Positions 44,482-53,535 are shown, numbered from the stretch's first letter. The stretch: DNA of 64,000 nucleotides from Corynebacterium jeikeium (GCF_000738265.1 NZ_JFCQ01000015.1:62001-126000), one strand, 5' to 3'. A program made the numbers and translations. Notes: a model not told the origin generated them from the letters alone.

Positions 44482-45584
44482 TGGGGCTCAACAAGACTTC
44501 GCGCAATAGGCTCACCGCTACCGAGCGGGTTCCAGGCCGTCCGGCATTCAGGATCGGACCAATCTCCTTCGTTTGGCGCCCACGAGTGCTGCTTGTATGC
44601 CTCATTGCCGCGGCCCTTATCGTTTTCTTGGGAGCATTTTCCATTGGACTAGGTGATTTCCCCATCTCCGTTTCCCGAGTGCTGGAGGTTGTCTTCCGCG
44701 GGGAGGGAAGCCGCGTGGAAAGGCTAGTGGTCCTGGACTGGCGCATGCCCCGTGTGGCAACCGCCATCGCGGTCGGCAGTGCTTTGGGACTGTCTGGCGC
44801 GCTAACTCAGACAGTCACCCGCAACGCACTGGCCAGCCCGGATATCCTTGGTATCACCACGGGCGCCTCAGCCATGGCCGTGACGGTCATCGTCCTCGGC
44901 GGTGGCAGCGGATTTCTCGGCTGGCTGTCCGGAATCGGAATCCCTCTGGCCGCACTACTAGGGGCGATACTCAGCGCTACAGCGATCTGGACACTGGCGT
45001 GGCGGCGCCAGGCGGATTCCTACCGACTAGTGCTCTTTGGCATCATCATCACCGCGCTGCTCAGTTCCTACATCAATTTCCTTATGATCCGCTCGGAGCT
45101 ACGGAATGCTACCCAAGCGCAGTTCTGGCTCACAGGCTCCTTGGCCACAGCGGGCTGGAATACCACCATCCCGATGGTGATCCTGGTGATCGCGTGCTGT
45201 CCCCTACTGGCCTGGATCGGCTACCAGGCGCTGGCCACCACTTTGGGACCCGATCTGGCTCGGGCACTCGGCCAGCGGGTCAACGGTGTACAGGTCGCGA
45301 TGCTGGCGCTGGCCGTGGCCCTAGCTGCGGTAGCAGTCTCCGCCGCCGGCCCCATCGGCTTCGTCGCCTTCGTAGCACCCCAGGTGGCTCTTCGAATGTG
45401 CGGCGTACCCACCCCACCGCTTGCGGCTTCGGCGCTCACCGGTGCAGTACTGCTGCTGGGGGCGGACATCGTCACCCAAGCGATTCTGCCGGTGGAACTT
45501 CCGGTGGGCATTGTGACCTCCGCCCTAGGTGGCATCTTCCTCATCTATCTGCTCGTTCAACGCACTAGGAGCACAGACGCATGA
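44481..45584 (+). CDS. Iron-siderophore ABC permease (FecCD family), system 2, second subunit
   Basis: FecCD permease of 367 residues. It has GLSGALTQTVTRNALASPDI, ITTGASAMAV and GPIGFVAFVAPQVALRMCGV. The ATG at 44481 overlaps the preceding TGA; the frame extends back to 44310 but that part is a shadow of the first permease. The N terminus has ~30 extra cytoplasmic residues. It overlaps the ATPase start by four bases. Confidence 0.93.
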   Translation: MGLNKTSRNRLTATERVPGRPAFRIGPISFVWRPRVLLVCLIAAALIVFLGAFSIGLGDFPISVSRVLEVVFRGEGSRVERLVVLDWRMPRVATAIAVGSALGLSGALTQTVTRNALASPDILGITTGASAMAVTVIVLGGGSGFLGWLSGIGIPLAALLGAILSATAIWTLAWRRQADSYRLVLFGIIITALLSSYINFLMIRSELRNATQAQFWLTGSLATAGWNTTIPMVILVIACCPLLAWIGYQALATTLGPDLARALGQRVNGVQVAMLALAVALAAVAVSAAGPIGFVAFVAPQVALRMCGVPTPPLAASALTGAVLLLGADIVTQAILPVELPVGIVTSALGGIFLIYLLVQRTRSTDA

Positions 45585-46456
45585 CCTCTTCCACACCCCA
45601 GCCAAATACAGCACAGCACAACACGGCACTACCAAATGCAGCACAGCCAAGCGACACCAGCGGCGTAGTTGCGTCCTCGATCACGGTAGGCTACGGCGAG
45701 CGCACCATCATCCGCGACCTTAGCGCCACGTTCCCGGCGGGCAAGATTACTACCATCGTGGGACCCAACGGCTGCGGTAAGTCCACATTGCTGCGTGCCA
45801 TGTCCGGCCTACTTGACCTCAATACGGGAACCGTTCGTGTGAATAACCAGGACATCACGGCCATGAAACGCAAGGAGGTCGCCCGACTATTGGGCGTACT
45901 TCCCCAATCGCCCGTGGCCCCAGAGGGCCTGCTGGTCTCCGATCTGGTAGCTCGCGGGCGGCACCCACACCAGGCGTGGTTCCGGCAATGGTCTTCCACG
46001 GACGAAGGGGCGGTACTCGAGGCCCTGGAGCAAACAGATTCCAAGGATCTTGCTAACCGCACGCTGGATGAACTCTCTGGCGGCCAGCGCCAGCGCGTGT
46101 GGATTTCCATGGTGTTGACGCAGAACACCGACATCCTTTTCCTCGACGAGCCGACCACCTACTTAGACCTGGCGACTTCCGTGGACATCTTGGAACTGGT
46201 TGAGGACCTGTGCCAACGGCTTGGCCGCACCGTGGTTATGGTGCTGCACGATCTAAATCTTGCGGTGCGTTATTCCGATTATCTAGTGGTCATGAATGAA
46301 GGCCAGGTGATGGCCTCCGGTTCGCCTTCGGAGATCATTACTGCAGAGCTACTGCAGCGGGCTTTCGACCTGCGAGCACGGGTGATCGAAGATCCGGAGA
46401 CTGGAGACCCGCTCATCATCCCTCTCAAAAAATCCAGAAATAACACCCTTGATTAG
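45581..46456 (+). CDS. Iron-siderophore ABC importer ATPase, system 2
   Basis: FepC-like ATPase with Walker A VGPNGCGKSTLLRAMSG, signature LSGGQRQRVWISMVLTQ, Walker B ILFLDEPTTYLDL and MVLHDLNLAVRY. The length is 291 residues. About 25 residues at the N terminus, rich in Gln, Asn, Thr and Ala, precede the domain and look like a low-complexity addition. Its stop codon lies inside the DtxR box of the following catechol operon. Confidence 0.92.
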   Translation: MTSSTPQPNTAQHNTALPNAAQPSDTSGVVASSITVGYGERTIIRDLSATFPAGKITTIVGPNGCGKSTLLRAMSGLLDLNTGTVRVNNQDITAMKRKEVARLLGVLPQSPVAPEGLLVSDLVARGRHPHQAWFRQWSSTDEGAVLEALEQTDSKDLANRTLDELSGGQRQRVWISMVLTQNTDILFLDEPTTYLDLATSVDILELVEDLCQRLGRTVVMVLHDLNLAVRYSDYLVVMNEGQVMASGSPSEIITAELLQRAFDLRARVIEDPETGDPLIIPLKKSRNNTLD

Positions 46457-46466
46457 CCTAACCTAA
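46448..46466 (+). promoter_or_regulatory. DtxR/IdeR box before the catechol operon
   Basis: CTTGATTAGCCTAACCTAA matches 15 of 19 consensus positions (16 on the other strand reading). It overlaps the ATPase stop codon and lies 20 bases before the dehydrogenase ATG. Confidence 0.8.
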
Positions 46467-46485
46467 GTCGATTACAGTGTCCGCT

Positions 46486-47318
46486 ATGGATTTCAACATT
46501 CCTCCGCACCTAGCCACACGGCAGCCAACCGAGTCGCCGCCGGAGCAAGCGCAACTACAACAAACGGTGATCGTGACAGGTACTGCTGGAGGCATCGGCC
46601 GCGAGTGTGTGCGCCTGCTACGACAGAACGATCACACCGTGATCGGCTGGGATCTACCGGAAGTAGACATCACCTCTTCAACCCGACTGACCCACGCAGC
46701 GTGGAAAGCCACCTGTCGAAAGCACTGGCAGCTCACGGGCACATTGATGCACTCATCCACTGCGCGGGAACCTTAATCCCAGATAGCGCACTGACGGGCC
46801 CCACGGCAGTTGACACAGTCTCGGGTATCGGTACGGACCCCGACGAGACCGGAGCCTGGGAAAACAACTTCGCTGTCAACGTCACCGGCTTAGCCCGCAC
46901 ATGCTCCGCAATCGCCCAGCACATGGTGGATCGCGGCACTGGAGCAATTGTGGCAGTGACTTCCAATGCAGCAGCACAGCCCCGGGCACGCATGGCCTCC
47001 TATGGAGCTTCCAAAGCGGCAGCGACCGCCTGGTTGAAAACTCTGGCGCTAGAGTGCGCCCCACACGGGGTGCGCTGCAACAGCGTATCCCCTGGTTCCA
47101 CAGACACCGCGATGCTACGCACCAGCTGGCACGGCGAGGATCGAGCCGCGCAGACCCTTGCCGGTGTACCGGAGGACTACCGGTTAGGCATCCCCTTACA
47201 ACGCATCGCGCAGCCAGAAGATATCGCGGCAGCATGCCTCTTTCTTATCTCCCCTGCAGCCTGCCACATCACCATGCACGACCTCCGTGTTGATGGTGGC
47301 GCCACCCTAGATGCCTAG
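46486..47318 (+). pseudogene. EntA-like 2,3-dihydro-2,3-dihydroxybenzoate dehydrogenase, frameshifted as sequenced
   Basis: Short-chain dehydrogenase for the last step of dihydroxybenzoate synthesis. The N-terminal frame has the cofactor motif VIVTGTAGGIGRECVRLL and GWDLPEVDI. The C-terminal frame has IDALIHCAGTL, NFAVNVTGLAR, the catalytic Tyr/Lys in ASYGASKAAATAW and CNSVSPGSTDTAM. The frames change between about 46675 and 46700. Adding one base, for example one C in the ACCCG at 46681, gives 277 residues reading DITSSTPTDPRSVESHL through the joint. As given, the first frame runs to a stop near 46776 and no intact enzyme is made. EntA rather than another SDR is inferred from the adjacent EntB-EntC-EntE gene. 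An in-frame GTG at 46477 is an alternative start; neither has a good ribosome site. Confidence 0.82.
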
Positions 47319-47355
47319 CCTCTGTACCCCACCAGCCCAACGAAAGGTTATCTCT

Positions 47356-50300
47356 ATGGCGATTCCACCCATTTCGCCCTATCCCATCCCCACTCCATCC
47401 ACCACACTGCCCGCCGATTGTCCGGCGAGATCCTGGGCCCTGGAGCCCGCACGCGAAGCACTGCTGGTGCACGACATGCAGAAGTACTTCCTAGCTGCCT
47501 ATGACTGGAACAAAGAACCGCTACACTCGGCGCTCGCCAACATCGCGCGCCTCATCACCACGGCGGATCAGCTGGGTAGTCCTGTGTTCTATTCCGCCCA
47601 GCCGCCGCAACAGCACCCCACCCGACGAGGGCTCTTAAGCGATATGTGGGGACAAGGTTTACAAACAGCCGAGGAAGCGTCGATCATCAAAGAGTTGGCG
47701 CCAGGCAAGCATCACCAGATACTCACGAAGTGGCGCTATTCCGCATTCGAGCGCACGGACCTTTACCAGTCGCTGGCTTTCGCTCGGCGGGATCAGCTAA
47801 TTATCACCGGGGTATATGGCCACATGGGCTGCAAGGTCACCGCGGTGGATGCGTTTATGAAGGACATTCAGCCGTTTGTGATCACGAACGGAATTGCGGA
47901 TTTCACGGCACAGGACCACCAGGAAACGATTGATTGGGTAGCCAAGCGCTGTGGAAGAAGCCTGGATACGGCCAGCGCGCTGAAACAGCTGGAGGTGCAC
48001 GATGGTCCGCCCAGTGGGGAGGCTAGTGGCCCACCCAGCTTTGTCATGAGCGACAGCGACCAGACTCTGACAACCTGCGGCGTCAAAACTCGTTATGGCA
48101 CGGTAGAGCAAGCCGCCGCAGCACTTCGTAGGGCGGCGGAGGCAGGACGGGAAGACGTCGTGGTGGGAGCGCTGCCCTTCGATCCAGACACAGCACCGGT
48201 ATTGCTGGCCCCCGAGAGCTTTCAGCGGCACGCGGGAGCTCCGCGTTGGAAGACGGCTCCATTGGTTCCCGACGTGGTGGACATCTCACAACGCCCCAGC
48301 CTGCAAGAGCATGGCCGGCGGGTTAGCCGTGCCGTGGAGGCGATTGGGCGTGGCGAGTTTCAAAAGGTGGTGCTTTCCCGCGAGGAGGAGTACACGCTGG
48401 CAAGCCCTGTGGAGCCGGAAGCCCTGCTACGAGGGTTCATGGAAACCTCCGCCACGGGGCACGGGCACCTGGTAGCTACGACTAACGGCCCCGAAGAAGC
48501 TTTCTTCGTGGGATCTAGCCCGGAGCTACTGATCCGCAAGGAAGGCGCGCGGATTGTTTCCCACCCGCTGGCCGGAACTATCGCTCGATCGGAGGACCCG
48601 GTGACGGACTGGGCGCGGGCAATTGAGCTCACGCTCTCCCACAAAGACATCGCCGAGCACCGCTTCGTGACCACGGCCATCCGGAAGGTTCTTGAACCCC
48701 TGTGTACTCAGCTACACGTTCCGGAATTACCCACGCTGACCGCCACGTCGCACACCTGGCACCTAGGAACCCATATCGAAGGCACGTTGCGGAACCCTGA
48801 TACCTCCGTTCTGGAGTTGGCTGCGTTGCTACACCCCACTCCGGCAGTCAATGGAGCACCGTCCGCTGCTGCGTTGGACTTTTTGCGCCAGCAGGAGCCG
48901 GAGCGGGGTCTGTACGGCGGCGCCATCGGATACGCAGATTCCCACGGCGATGGCGAGTGGCGGGTAGCTATCCGAAGTGCCACGGTTCAAGACTCCCAAG
49001 TGTCTGCCCGAGCCGGCGGCGGAATCGTTGCCGAATCCCAGCCAGACCAGGAGATCGAGGAAACCAACTTCAAACTCGGTCCGGTGCGTGCGCTGTTGGG
49101 ACTGGCCGCAAAGGGAGATACAGAAGGCACCGCGCAGCCCCCGTCAGCACACATAGCGCCCAATCCCGAGCCCCACCTCAGCCCGCTTAACGGAAGCCAC
49201 GGCCCAGAGGTACTGGCCAACCACATGCCCCGTACCCTCGCGCAGGAATACCACCGCCAGGGAATATGGACCCACCACACCCACTGGGATGTCTTCCAGC
49301 AAACGGTTGCCACCTTTCCCAATCGACCCGCCACGACGGACGGCCACCGCAGCCTGTCCTGGCACGAACTAGACAACAGCGTCGAGACCGCCGCCCACTA
49401 CCTTCACCAAGCCGGAGTACGCCGGGGCGATGGCTGCATCCTGCAGCTTCCCAATAGTGTGGTGTTCCTCGAAACTCTCTTGGCATTATGGAAGCTCGGC
49501 GCCATTCCCATCTTCGCCTTGCCTGACCTCGGCTCCACGGAGGTGCGCCACTTCGCCAGCCACGCGCCAGCACGCTTCTACATCAGCACGTCACGCCCCG
49601 ATCGGCACCTTGCGGGCGTCCACGCCACGCTACAAGAGCCGCTGGACGATGGCCGCACTGTTCGAGCGATCCTCATCGACGAGACCGCCGAATCTCCCTG
49701 GGCTACCGAATCAACGGGGCACTCGGAGGCTGCAAACGAAGAGTCACCCGCCCCTCCAACCGCCGATGTAGAAGCAGACGAGCTTGCGTTCCTGCAACTC
49801 TCCGGTGGCACGACCGGCCTACCGAAGCTAATCCCGCGAACCCATGCGGATTATCTCTATTCGATCCGTTGTGCGTTGCAAGCCTGTGACTTGGAGACGG
49901 AATCTTGCCTGCTCGTCGCTTTGCCCGCGGCGCATAACTTCACTCTCAGCTCGCCGGGAATTCTGGGTGCGCTGCTGCGCGGAGCGCACATCGTTTTCGC
50001 CAAATCACCGATGCCCAGCGATCTGCTGCCTGCCATTGACCGCCACGGTGCGACTCACCTCGCCCTGGTACCTCCGGCGGTACTGGGCATTCTCCACGCA
50101 CCGGCCCGCGATCGCCACGACCTACGCACTCTGCGCACGCTATGGGTGGGTGGGGCGAAGCTATCTGCCGAGGTGGCCCGCCGCATCCGGCCGGAACTCG
50201 ACTGTCAACTGCAACAGGTTTTCGGCATGGCTGAGGGACTCGTAAACTTCACACCGTTAAACGCCTCGACCGAGGAAATAATCAATACACAGGGTCGCCC

Positions 50301-50862
50301 CATGAGCAGCCACGATGAGATTTGCATTGTTGATGACGCCACGCTCCCCCTCCCCGAAGGCCACCCCGGACACCTACTCACCCGCGGGCCGTACACGATC
50401 CGGGGCTATCACCGTGCTGAAGAGATCAACTCTAGGGCATTCACCGAAGATGGCTTTTACATTACTGGCGACATCGTCACCGTCGACGATAGTGCTCTGA
50501 CGGTTGTCGGCCGGGCAAAGGATCAGATCAACCGCGGTGGGGAAAAGGTGGCTCCGGAAGCAGTCGAAAACGCGTTGCTCAGCCATCCGGATATCCACGA
50601 TGTTTCGGTGGTTGGCACTCCGGACGACAATCTGGGCGAAGCCATCACGGCCTATGTGATCCTGAGGGATGGGGTGGATGATCTAACGCCACTTGCTGTC
50701 CGGAAGCATGCTCGGGCTGCCGGTATCGCGCGGTTCGCAGTACCGGACCACGTGCACATCGTAGAGGAGTTCCCCACCACCGGGGTGGGCAAAGTGAATA
50801 AACGAATCCAACAGAACAACGCAGATAGCACGACCGAACGGAAGATTGAGGTAGTGAACTAA
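47356..50862 (+). CDS. Trifunctional catechol enzyme: isochorismatase - isochorismate synthase - DHB-AMP ligase fusion
   Basis: One protein of 1168 residues covering three steps. Residues ~1-210 are an EntB-type isochorismatase (Asp40 in LLVHDMQKYF, Lys125 in LTKWRYSAF, TGVYGHMGCK) without a carrier domain. Residues ~225-620 are an EntC/MenF-type isochorismate synthase (FVGSSPELLIRK, HPLAGTIARSED, HTWHLGTHIEGTL, LHPTPAVNGAP, ARAGGGIVAES). Residues ~650-1165 are an EntE-type 2,3-dihydroxybenzoate-AMP ligase (LQLSGGTTGLPKLIPRTH near 813; PAAHNFTLSSPG with Asn861, the aryl-acid marker; QQVFGMAEGL; YITGDIV; GRAKDQINRGGEKV; catalytic Lys in GVGKVNKR). Low-complexity linkers join the parts. The ATG at 47356 has gaaagg upstream; an ATG at 47311 overlaps the dehydrogenase stop. 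It overlaps the carrier-protein gene by one base. Confidence 0.93.
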   Translation: MAIPPISPYPIPTPSTTLPADCPARSWALEPAREALLVHDMQKYFLAAYDWNKEPLHSALANIARLITTADQLGSPVFYSAQPPQQHPTRRGLLSDMWGQGLQTAEEASIIKELAPGKHHQILTKWRYSAFERTDLYQSLAFARRDQLIITGVYGHMGCKVTAVDAFMKDIQPFVITNGIADFTAQDHQETIDWVAKRCGRSLDTASALKQLEVHDGPPSGEASGPPSFVMSDSDQTLTTCGVKTRYGTVEQAAAALRRAAEAGREDVVVGALPFDPDTAPVLLAPESFQRHAGAPRWKTAPLVPDVVDISQRPSLQEHGRRVSRAVEAIGRGEFQKVVLSREEEYTLASPVEPEALLRGFMETSATGHGHLVATTNGPEEAFFVGSSPELLIRKEGARIVSHPLAGTIARSEDPVTDWARAIELTLSHKDIAEHRFVTTAIRKVLEPLCTQLHVPELPTLTATSHTWHLGTHIEGTLRNPDTSVLELAALLHPTPAVNGAPSAAALDFLRQQEPERGLYGGAIGYADSHGDGEWRVAIRSATVQDSQVSARAGGGIVAESQPDQEIEETNFKLGPVRALLGLAAKGDTEGTAQPPSAHIAPNPEPHLSPLNGSHGPEVLANHMPRTLAQEYHRQGIWTHHTHWDVFQQTVATFPNRPATTDGHRSLSWHELDNSVETAAHYLHQAGVRRGDGCILQLPNSVVFLETLLALWKLGAIPIFALPDLGSTEVRHFASHAPARFYISTSRPDRHLAGVHATLQEPLDDGRTVRAILIDETAESPWATESTGHSEAANEESPAPPTADVEADELAFLQLSGGTTGLPKLIPRTHADYLYSIRCALQACDLETESCLLVALPAAHNFTLSSPGILGALLRGAHIVFAKSPMPSDLLPAIDRHGATHLALVPPAVLGILHAPARDRHDLRTLRTLWVGGAKLSAEVARRIRPELDCQLQQVFGMAEGLVNFTPLNASTEEIINTQGRPMSSHDEICIVDDATLPLPEGHPGHLLTRGPYTIRGYHRAEEINSRAFTEDGFYITGDIVTVDDSALTVVGRAKDQINRGGEKVAPEAVENALLSHPDIHDVSVVGTPDDNLGEAITAYVILRDGVDDLTPLAVRKHARAAGIARFAVPDHVHIVEEFPTTGVGKVNKRIQQNNADSTTERKIEVVN

Positions 50863-51086
50863 TGGAACCAATCACTGAAGACCAGTTGCGCGGATGTGTA
50901 GCCGAGACGATGAAGATGGAGCCAGCGGAGATCGAGGTTTCCGAGGAACTCTATGACCAGGGTATGAACTCTCTGCAGCTAGTTACGGTTCTCACTTGGC
51001 TGCAGGAGAAAGGCTACGATGTGAGCTTCGCCGACTTAGCGGAGGATACTCGGCTGACGGCCTGGATCGAACTGCTGGATATTTAA
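50862..51086 (+). CDS. Free-standing aryl carrier protein
   Basis: A 74-residue carrier with the phosphopantetheine site at Ser37 (YDQGMNSLQLVTVL) and the usual acidic helix pattern. In enterobactin systems this domain is fused to EntB; here it is a separate protein directly after the trifunctional gene. It should carry dihydroxybenzoate from the EntE part to the first C domain of the NRPS. No phosphopantetheinyl transferase gene is in the window. Confidence 0.88.
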   Translation: MEPITEDQLRGCVAETMKMEPAEIEVSEELYDQGMNSLQLVTVLTWLQEKGYDVSFADLAEDTRLTAWIELLDI

Positions 51087-51270
51087 GCTAGATGTGGGTC
51101 TAGGCGGGCAACAGGCTGACACCCGAACAGATGCAGGTGGGTGTGGCATGACTCGGTCACGTGTACACGCGGACGCACCGTTCGGGTCTCCACTCGCCAT
51201 GGTCCACCCTCCAAACCTCACCCGTGCCTCCACTCTCCACGCTCAACGCTGCACTTTCCACGGGTCATCC

Positions 51271-51329
51271 GGGACAAATGTCCTAAACGCCCCGAAGTTA
51301 GCCCCCCACGCCGGCAGCTACCTACCTCC
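51271..51329. repeat. Dispersed repeat, copy 2 (right of biosynthetic block)
   Basis: GGGACAAATGTCCTAAACG, then GAAGTTAGCCCCCC and GCCGGCAGCTACCTACCTCC, is about 80-85 percent identical by eye to 28771-28817 over the shared 36-base right part, same orientation. Confidence 0.6.
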
Positions 51330-51380
51330 GCTACATCCCAACAGCATTTGTCCCCTGCGAGGGCGTTAGCAAGAAACGAA

Positions 51381-51420
51381 AAAGACCCCCTACCACAGCA
51401 AAGTGCGGGAGGGGGTCTAG
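51381..51420. terminator. Terminator of the S10 operon, probably bidirectional
   Basis: AGACCCCCT and AGGGGGTCT arms with an inner CAC/GTG pair. On the minus strand TTTTTCGTTTCTT follows, 60-100 bases after the rpsQ stop. On the plus strand only a weak T content follows. Confidence 0.8.
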
Positions 51421-51482
51421 CGCTACAGCCGCCTAAGCAGCCGTAGCTGCCATAGCAGGCTGAGCTCTCAGAGCTGCAGGGA

Positions 51483-51776
51483 CTAGCGAGCCTTCTCGAT
51501 GATCTCGGTCAGGCGGAAGTGCTTGTCCTTGGACAGCGGGCGGGTCTCCTCGATGCGAACGCGGTCGCCTACGCCGGCGGTCTCGTTCTCATCGTGGACC
51601 TTCACGCGGGAGTTACGGCGCATGATCTTGCCGTACAGTGCGTGCTGCTTGCGGTCTTCGAGCTCGACCACGATGGTCTTGTTCATCTTGGTGGAAACAA
51701 CGTATCCGGAGCGAACCTTGCGGGCGCCCTTCTCGTTCTTCACAGCTGCGTTGTCATTCACGGTTGCCTCACTCAT
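51483..51776 (-). CDS. rpsQ: Ribosomal protein uS17
   Basis: Primary 16S rRNA-binding protein. The core [20 protein letters not shown] and [19 protein letters not shown] is diagnostic. The length is 97 residues with an ~18-residue N-terminal extension, as in other actinobacteria. Last gene of the S10 operon here; start overlaps the rpmC stop by four bases. Confidence 0.97.
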   Translation of the reverse strand: MSEATVNDNAAVKNEKGARKVRSGYVVSTKMNKTIVVELEDRKQHALYGKIMRRNSRVKVHDENETAGVGDRVRIEETRPLSKDKHFRLTEIIEKAR

Positions 51777-52006
51777 GCTGCGTCACCACCCGGGTTGGTA
51801 GACAGCCCGAGCTCACGCTCGCGCAGGACGGTGTAGATGCGGGCGATGTCGCGCTTGACAACACCCAGACGACGGTTGTTGGTCAGCTGGCCGGTCGCAG
51901 CCTGGAAGCGAAGGTTGAACAGTTCTTCCTTCGCCTCACGCAGGCGGGTGGTCAGCTCTTCGTTGTTGAGCTCGCGGAGCTCATGTGCCGGAGTTCCGGT
52001 AGCCAT
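51773..52006 (-). CDS. rpmC: Ribosomal protein uL29
   Basis: Exit-tunnel protein and docking site for SRP and trigger factor. It contains [20 protein letters not shown] and [20 protein letters not shown]. The length is 77 residues. It overlaps rplP by one base and rpsQ by four. Confidence 0.97.
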   Translation of the reverse strand: MATGTPAHELRELNNEELTTRLREAKEELFNLRFQAATGQLTNNRRLGVVKRDIARIYTVLRERELGLSTNPGGDAA

Positions 52007-52422
52007 TAGAACTGATCCTCCTTCTTCACGATGCGAACCTTGCAGGGCAGCTTGTTACCAGCACGGCGCAGTGCCTCGAGGGCGATCTCCTCGTTCGGGT
52101 AAGAGGCCTCGAAGAGGATGCGACCCGGCTTAACGTTAGCAACCCACTTCTCCACCGGGCCCTTACCGGAACCCATACGCACGCCGAGCGGCTTCTGGGT
52201 CAGCGGACGATCCGGGAAGATGTTGATCCACACCTTGCCGCCACGCTTCATGTGGCGGTTAATGGCGATACGAGCGGACTCGATCTGACGGTTCGTGATG
52301 TAGGTCGGCTCCAGGGCCTGCAGGCCGTAGTCGCCGAACGTTACGCGGTTGCCGCCCTTGGACACGCCACGACGGGTCGGGCGGTGCTGGCGACGGTATT
52401 TAACGCGCTTCGGGATAAGCAT
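52006..52422 (-). CDS. rplP: Ribosomal protein uL16
   Basis: Large-subunit protein lining the A-site. It starts [17 protein letters not shown] and has [18 protein letters not shown]. The length is 138 residues. Five bases separate it from rpsC. Confidence 0.97.
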   Translation of the reverse strand: MLIPKRVKYRRQHRPTRRGVSKGGNRVTFGDYGLQALEPTYITNRQIESARIAINRHMKRGGKVWINIFPDRPLTQKPLGVRMGSGKGPVEKWVANVKPGRILFEASYPNEEIALEALRRAGNKLPCKVRIVKKEDQF

Positions 52423-52427
52423 TTGTC

Positions 52428-53171
52428 TTAGCCCTCCTGCTTCTGCTCAGCGCGCTGGCGACGTGCGCCACCGCGACGTGGACGCTCGCGACGGCCGCGA
52501 GACGGGCGCTCGTCGCGTGCATTCATCAGGCTCTCGCGACGGCCACCGACGACGTCACCCTTGTAGATCCACACCTTGACGCCGATGCGTCCGAAGGTGG
52601 TGTGAGCCTCGTAGGTGCCGTAGTCGATCTCAGCGCGGAGGGTGTGCAGCGGAACGCGACCCTCGTGGTAGCGCTCGGTGCGGCCCATCTCCGCGCCGCC
52701 CAGGCGACCGGAGCAAACAACCTTAATGCCCTTGACCTGCGGCTGGCGCATAGCGCCCTGGATTGCCTTGCGCATAGCGCGACGGAAGGCAACGCGGTTG
52801 GTCAGCTGCTCAGCGATGGACTGTGCCACCAGCTGTGCGTTGGCATCGATGTTCTTAACTTCGAGGATGTTCAGCTGAACCTGCTTGCCGGTGAGCTTCT
52901 CCAGCTGGCCGCGGATGCGGTCAGCCTCGGAGCCACGACGGCCGATCACAATGCCCGGGCGGGCAGTGTGGATGTCAACGCGAACCCGGTCGTGGGTGCG
53001 CTCGATGACAACGTTGGCGATGCCGGCGCGGTCAAGACCCTCGGACAGGAAGTCGCGGATCTTGATGTCCTCGGCGAGGTAATCAGCGTACTGCTTGTCG
53101 GCGTACCAGCGGGAGCGCCACTCGGAAGTGATACCCAGCCGGAGGCCGTGGGGGTGGATTTTCTGGCCCAC
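52428..53171 (-). CDS. rpsC: Ribosomal protein uS3
   Basis: Forms the mRNA entry site. It starts [15 protein letters not shown], has the KH domain motif [17 protein letters not shown] and the C-terminal [20 protein letters not shown]. The length is 247 residues, with a basic Arg-rich C-terminal tail. Start and stop overlap by one base with rplV. Confidence 0.97.
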   Translation of the reverse strand: MGQKIHPHGLRLGITSEWRSRWYADKQYADYLAEDIKIRDFLSEGLDRAGIANVVIERTHDRVRVDIHTARPGIVIGRRGSEADRIRGQLEKLTGKQVQLNILEVKNIDANAQLVAQSIAEQLTNRVAFRRAMRKAIQGAMRQPQVKGIKVVCSGRLGGAEMGRTERYHEGRVPLHTLRAEIDYGTYEAHTTFGRIGVKVWIYKGDVVGGRRESLMNARDERPSRGRRERPRRGGARRQRAEQKQEG

Positions 53172-53533
53172 TACTGAGCACTTCCCTTCTGGCTCTCGAC
53201 GACCACAGTGATGTGGCTGGTGCGCTTGCGGACGTGGAATGCACGACCCTGGGCGCGGGGACGGAAACGGCGCATGGTCGGGCCCTCGTCGGCGTAAGCC
53301 TCAGAGACGACCAGCGTCTGCGGATCCAAGCCGAAGTTGTTCTCGGCGTTGGCGGCGGCCGAAGCAACGACCTTCGCGACCGGCTCGGAAGCGGCCTGCG
53401 GAGCGTACTTCAGGATCGCCAGTGCGTCCTCGACGGACTTGCCACGGATCGTGTCGATCACGCGACGTGCCTTCATCGGAGTGACGCGGACGAAACGCGC
53501 GGTTGCGCGTGCGGTGGTTACGGTGTCAGACAT
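53171..53533 (-). CDS. rplV: Ribosomal protein uL22
   Basis: Its extended loop lines the peptide exit tunnel. It carries [19 protein letters not shown] and the C-terminal [20 protein letters not shown]. The length is 120 residues. It is two bases from rpsS. Confidence 0.97.
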
Positions 53534-53535
53534 GA

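Larger units (their letters stand above)
51087..51482. other. Intergenic region after the siderophore island
   Basis: A 396-base gap between convergent transcripts. It holds the dispersed repeat copy 2 (51271-51329), an inverted short copy of its core (GCATTTGTCCCC near 51344) and the S10-operon terminator (51381-51420). No distinct terminator for the plus-strand operon was seen before the shared hairpin. Confidence 0.55.
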
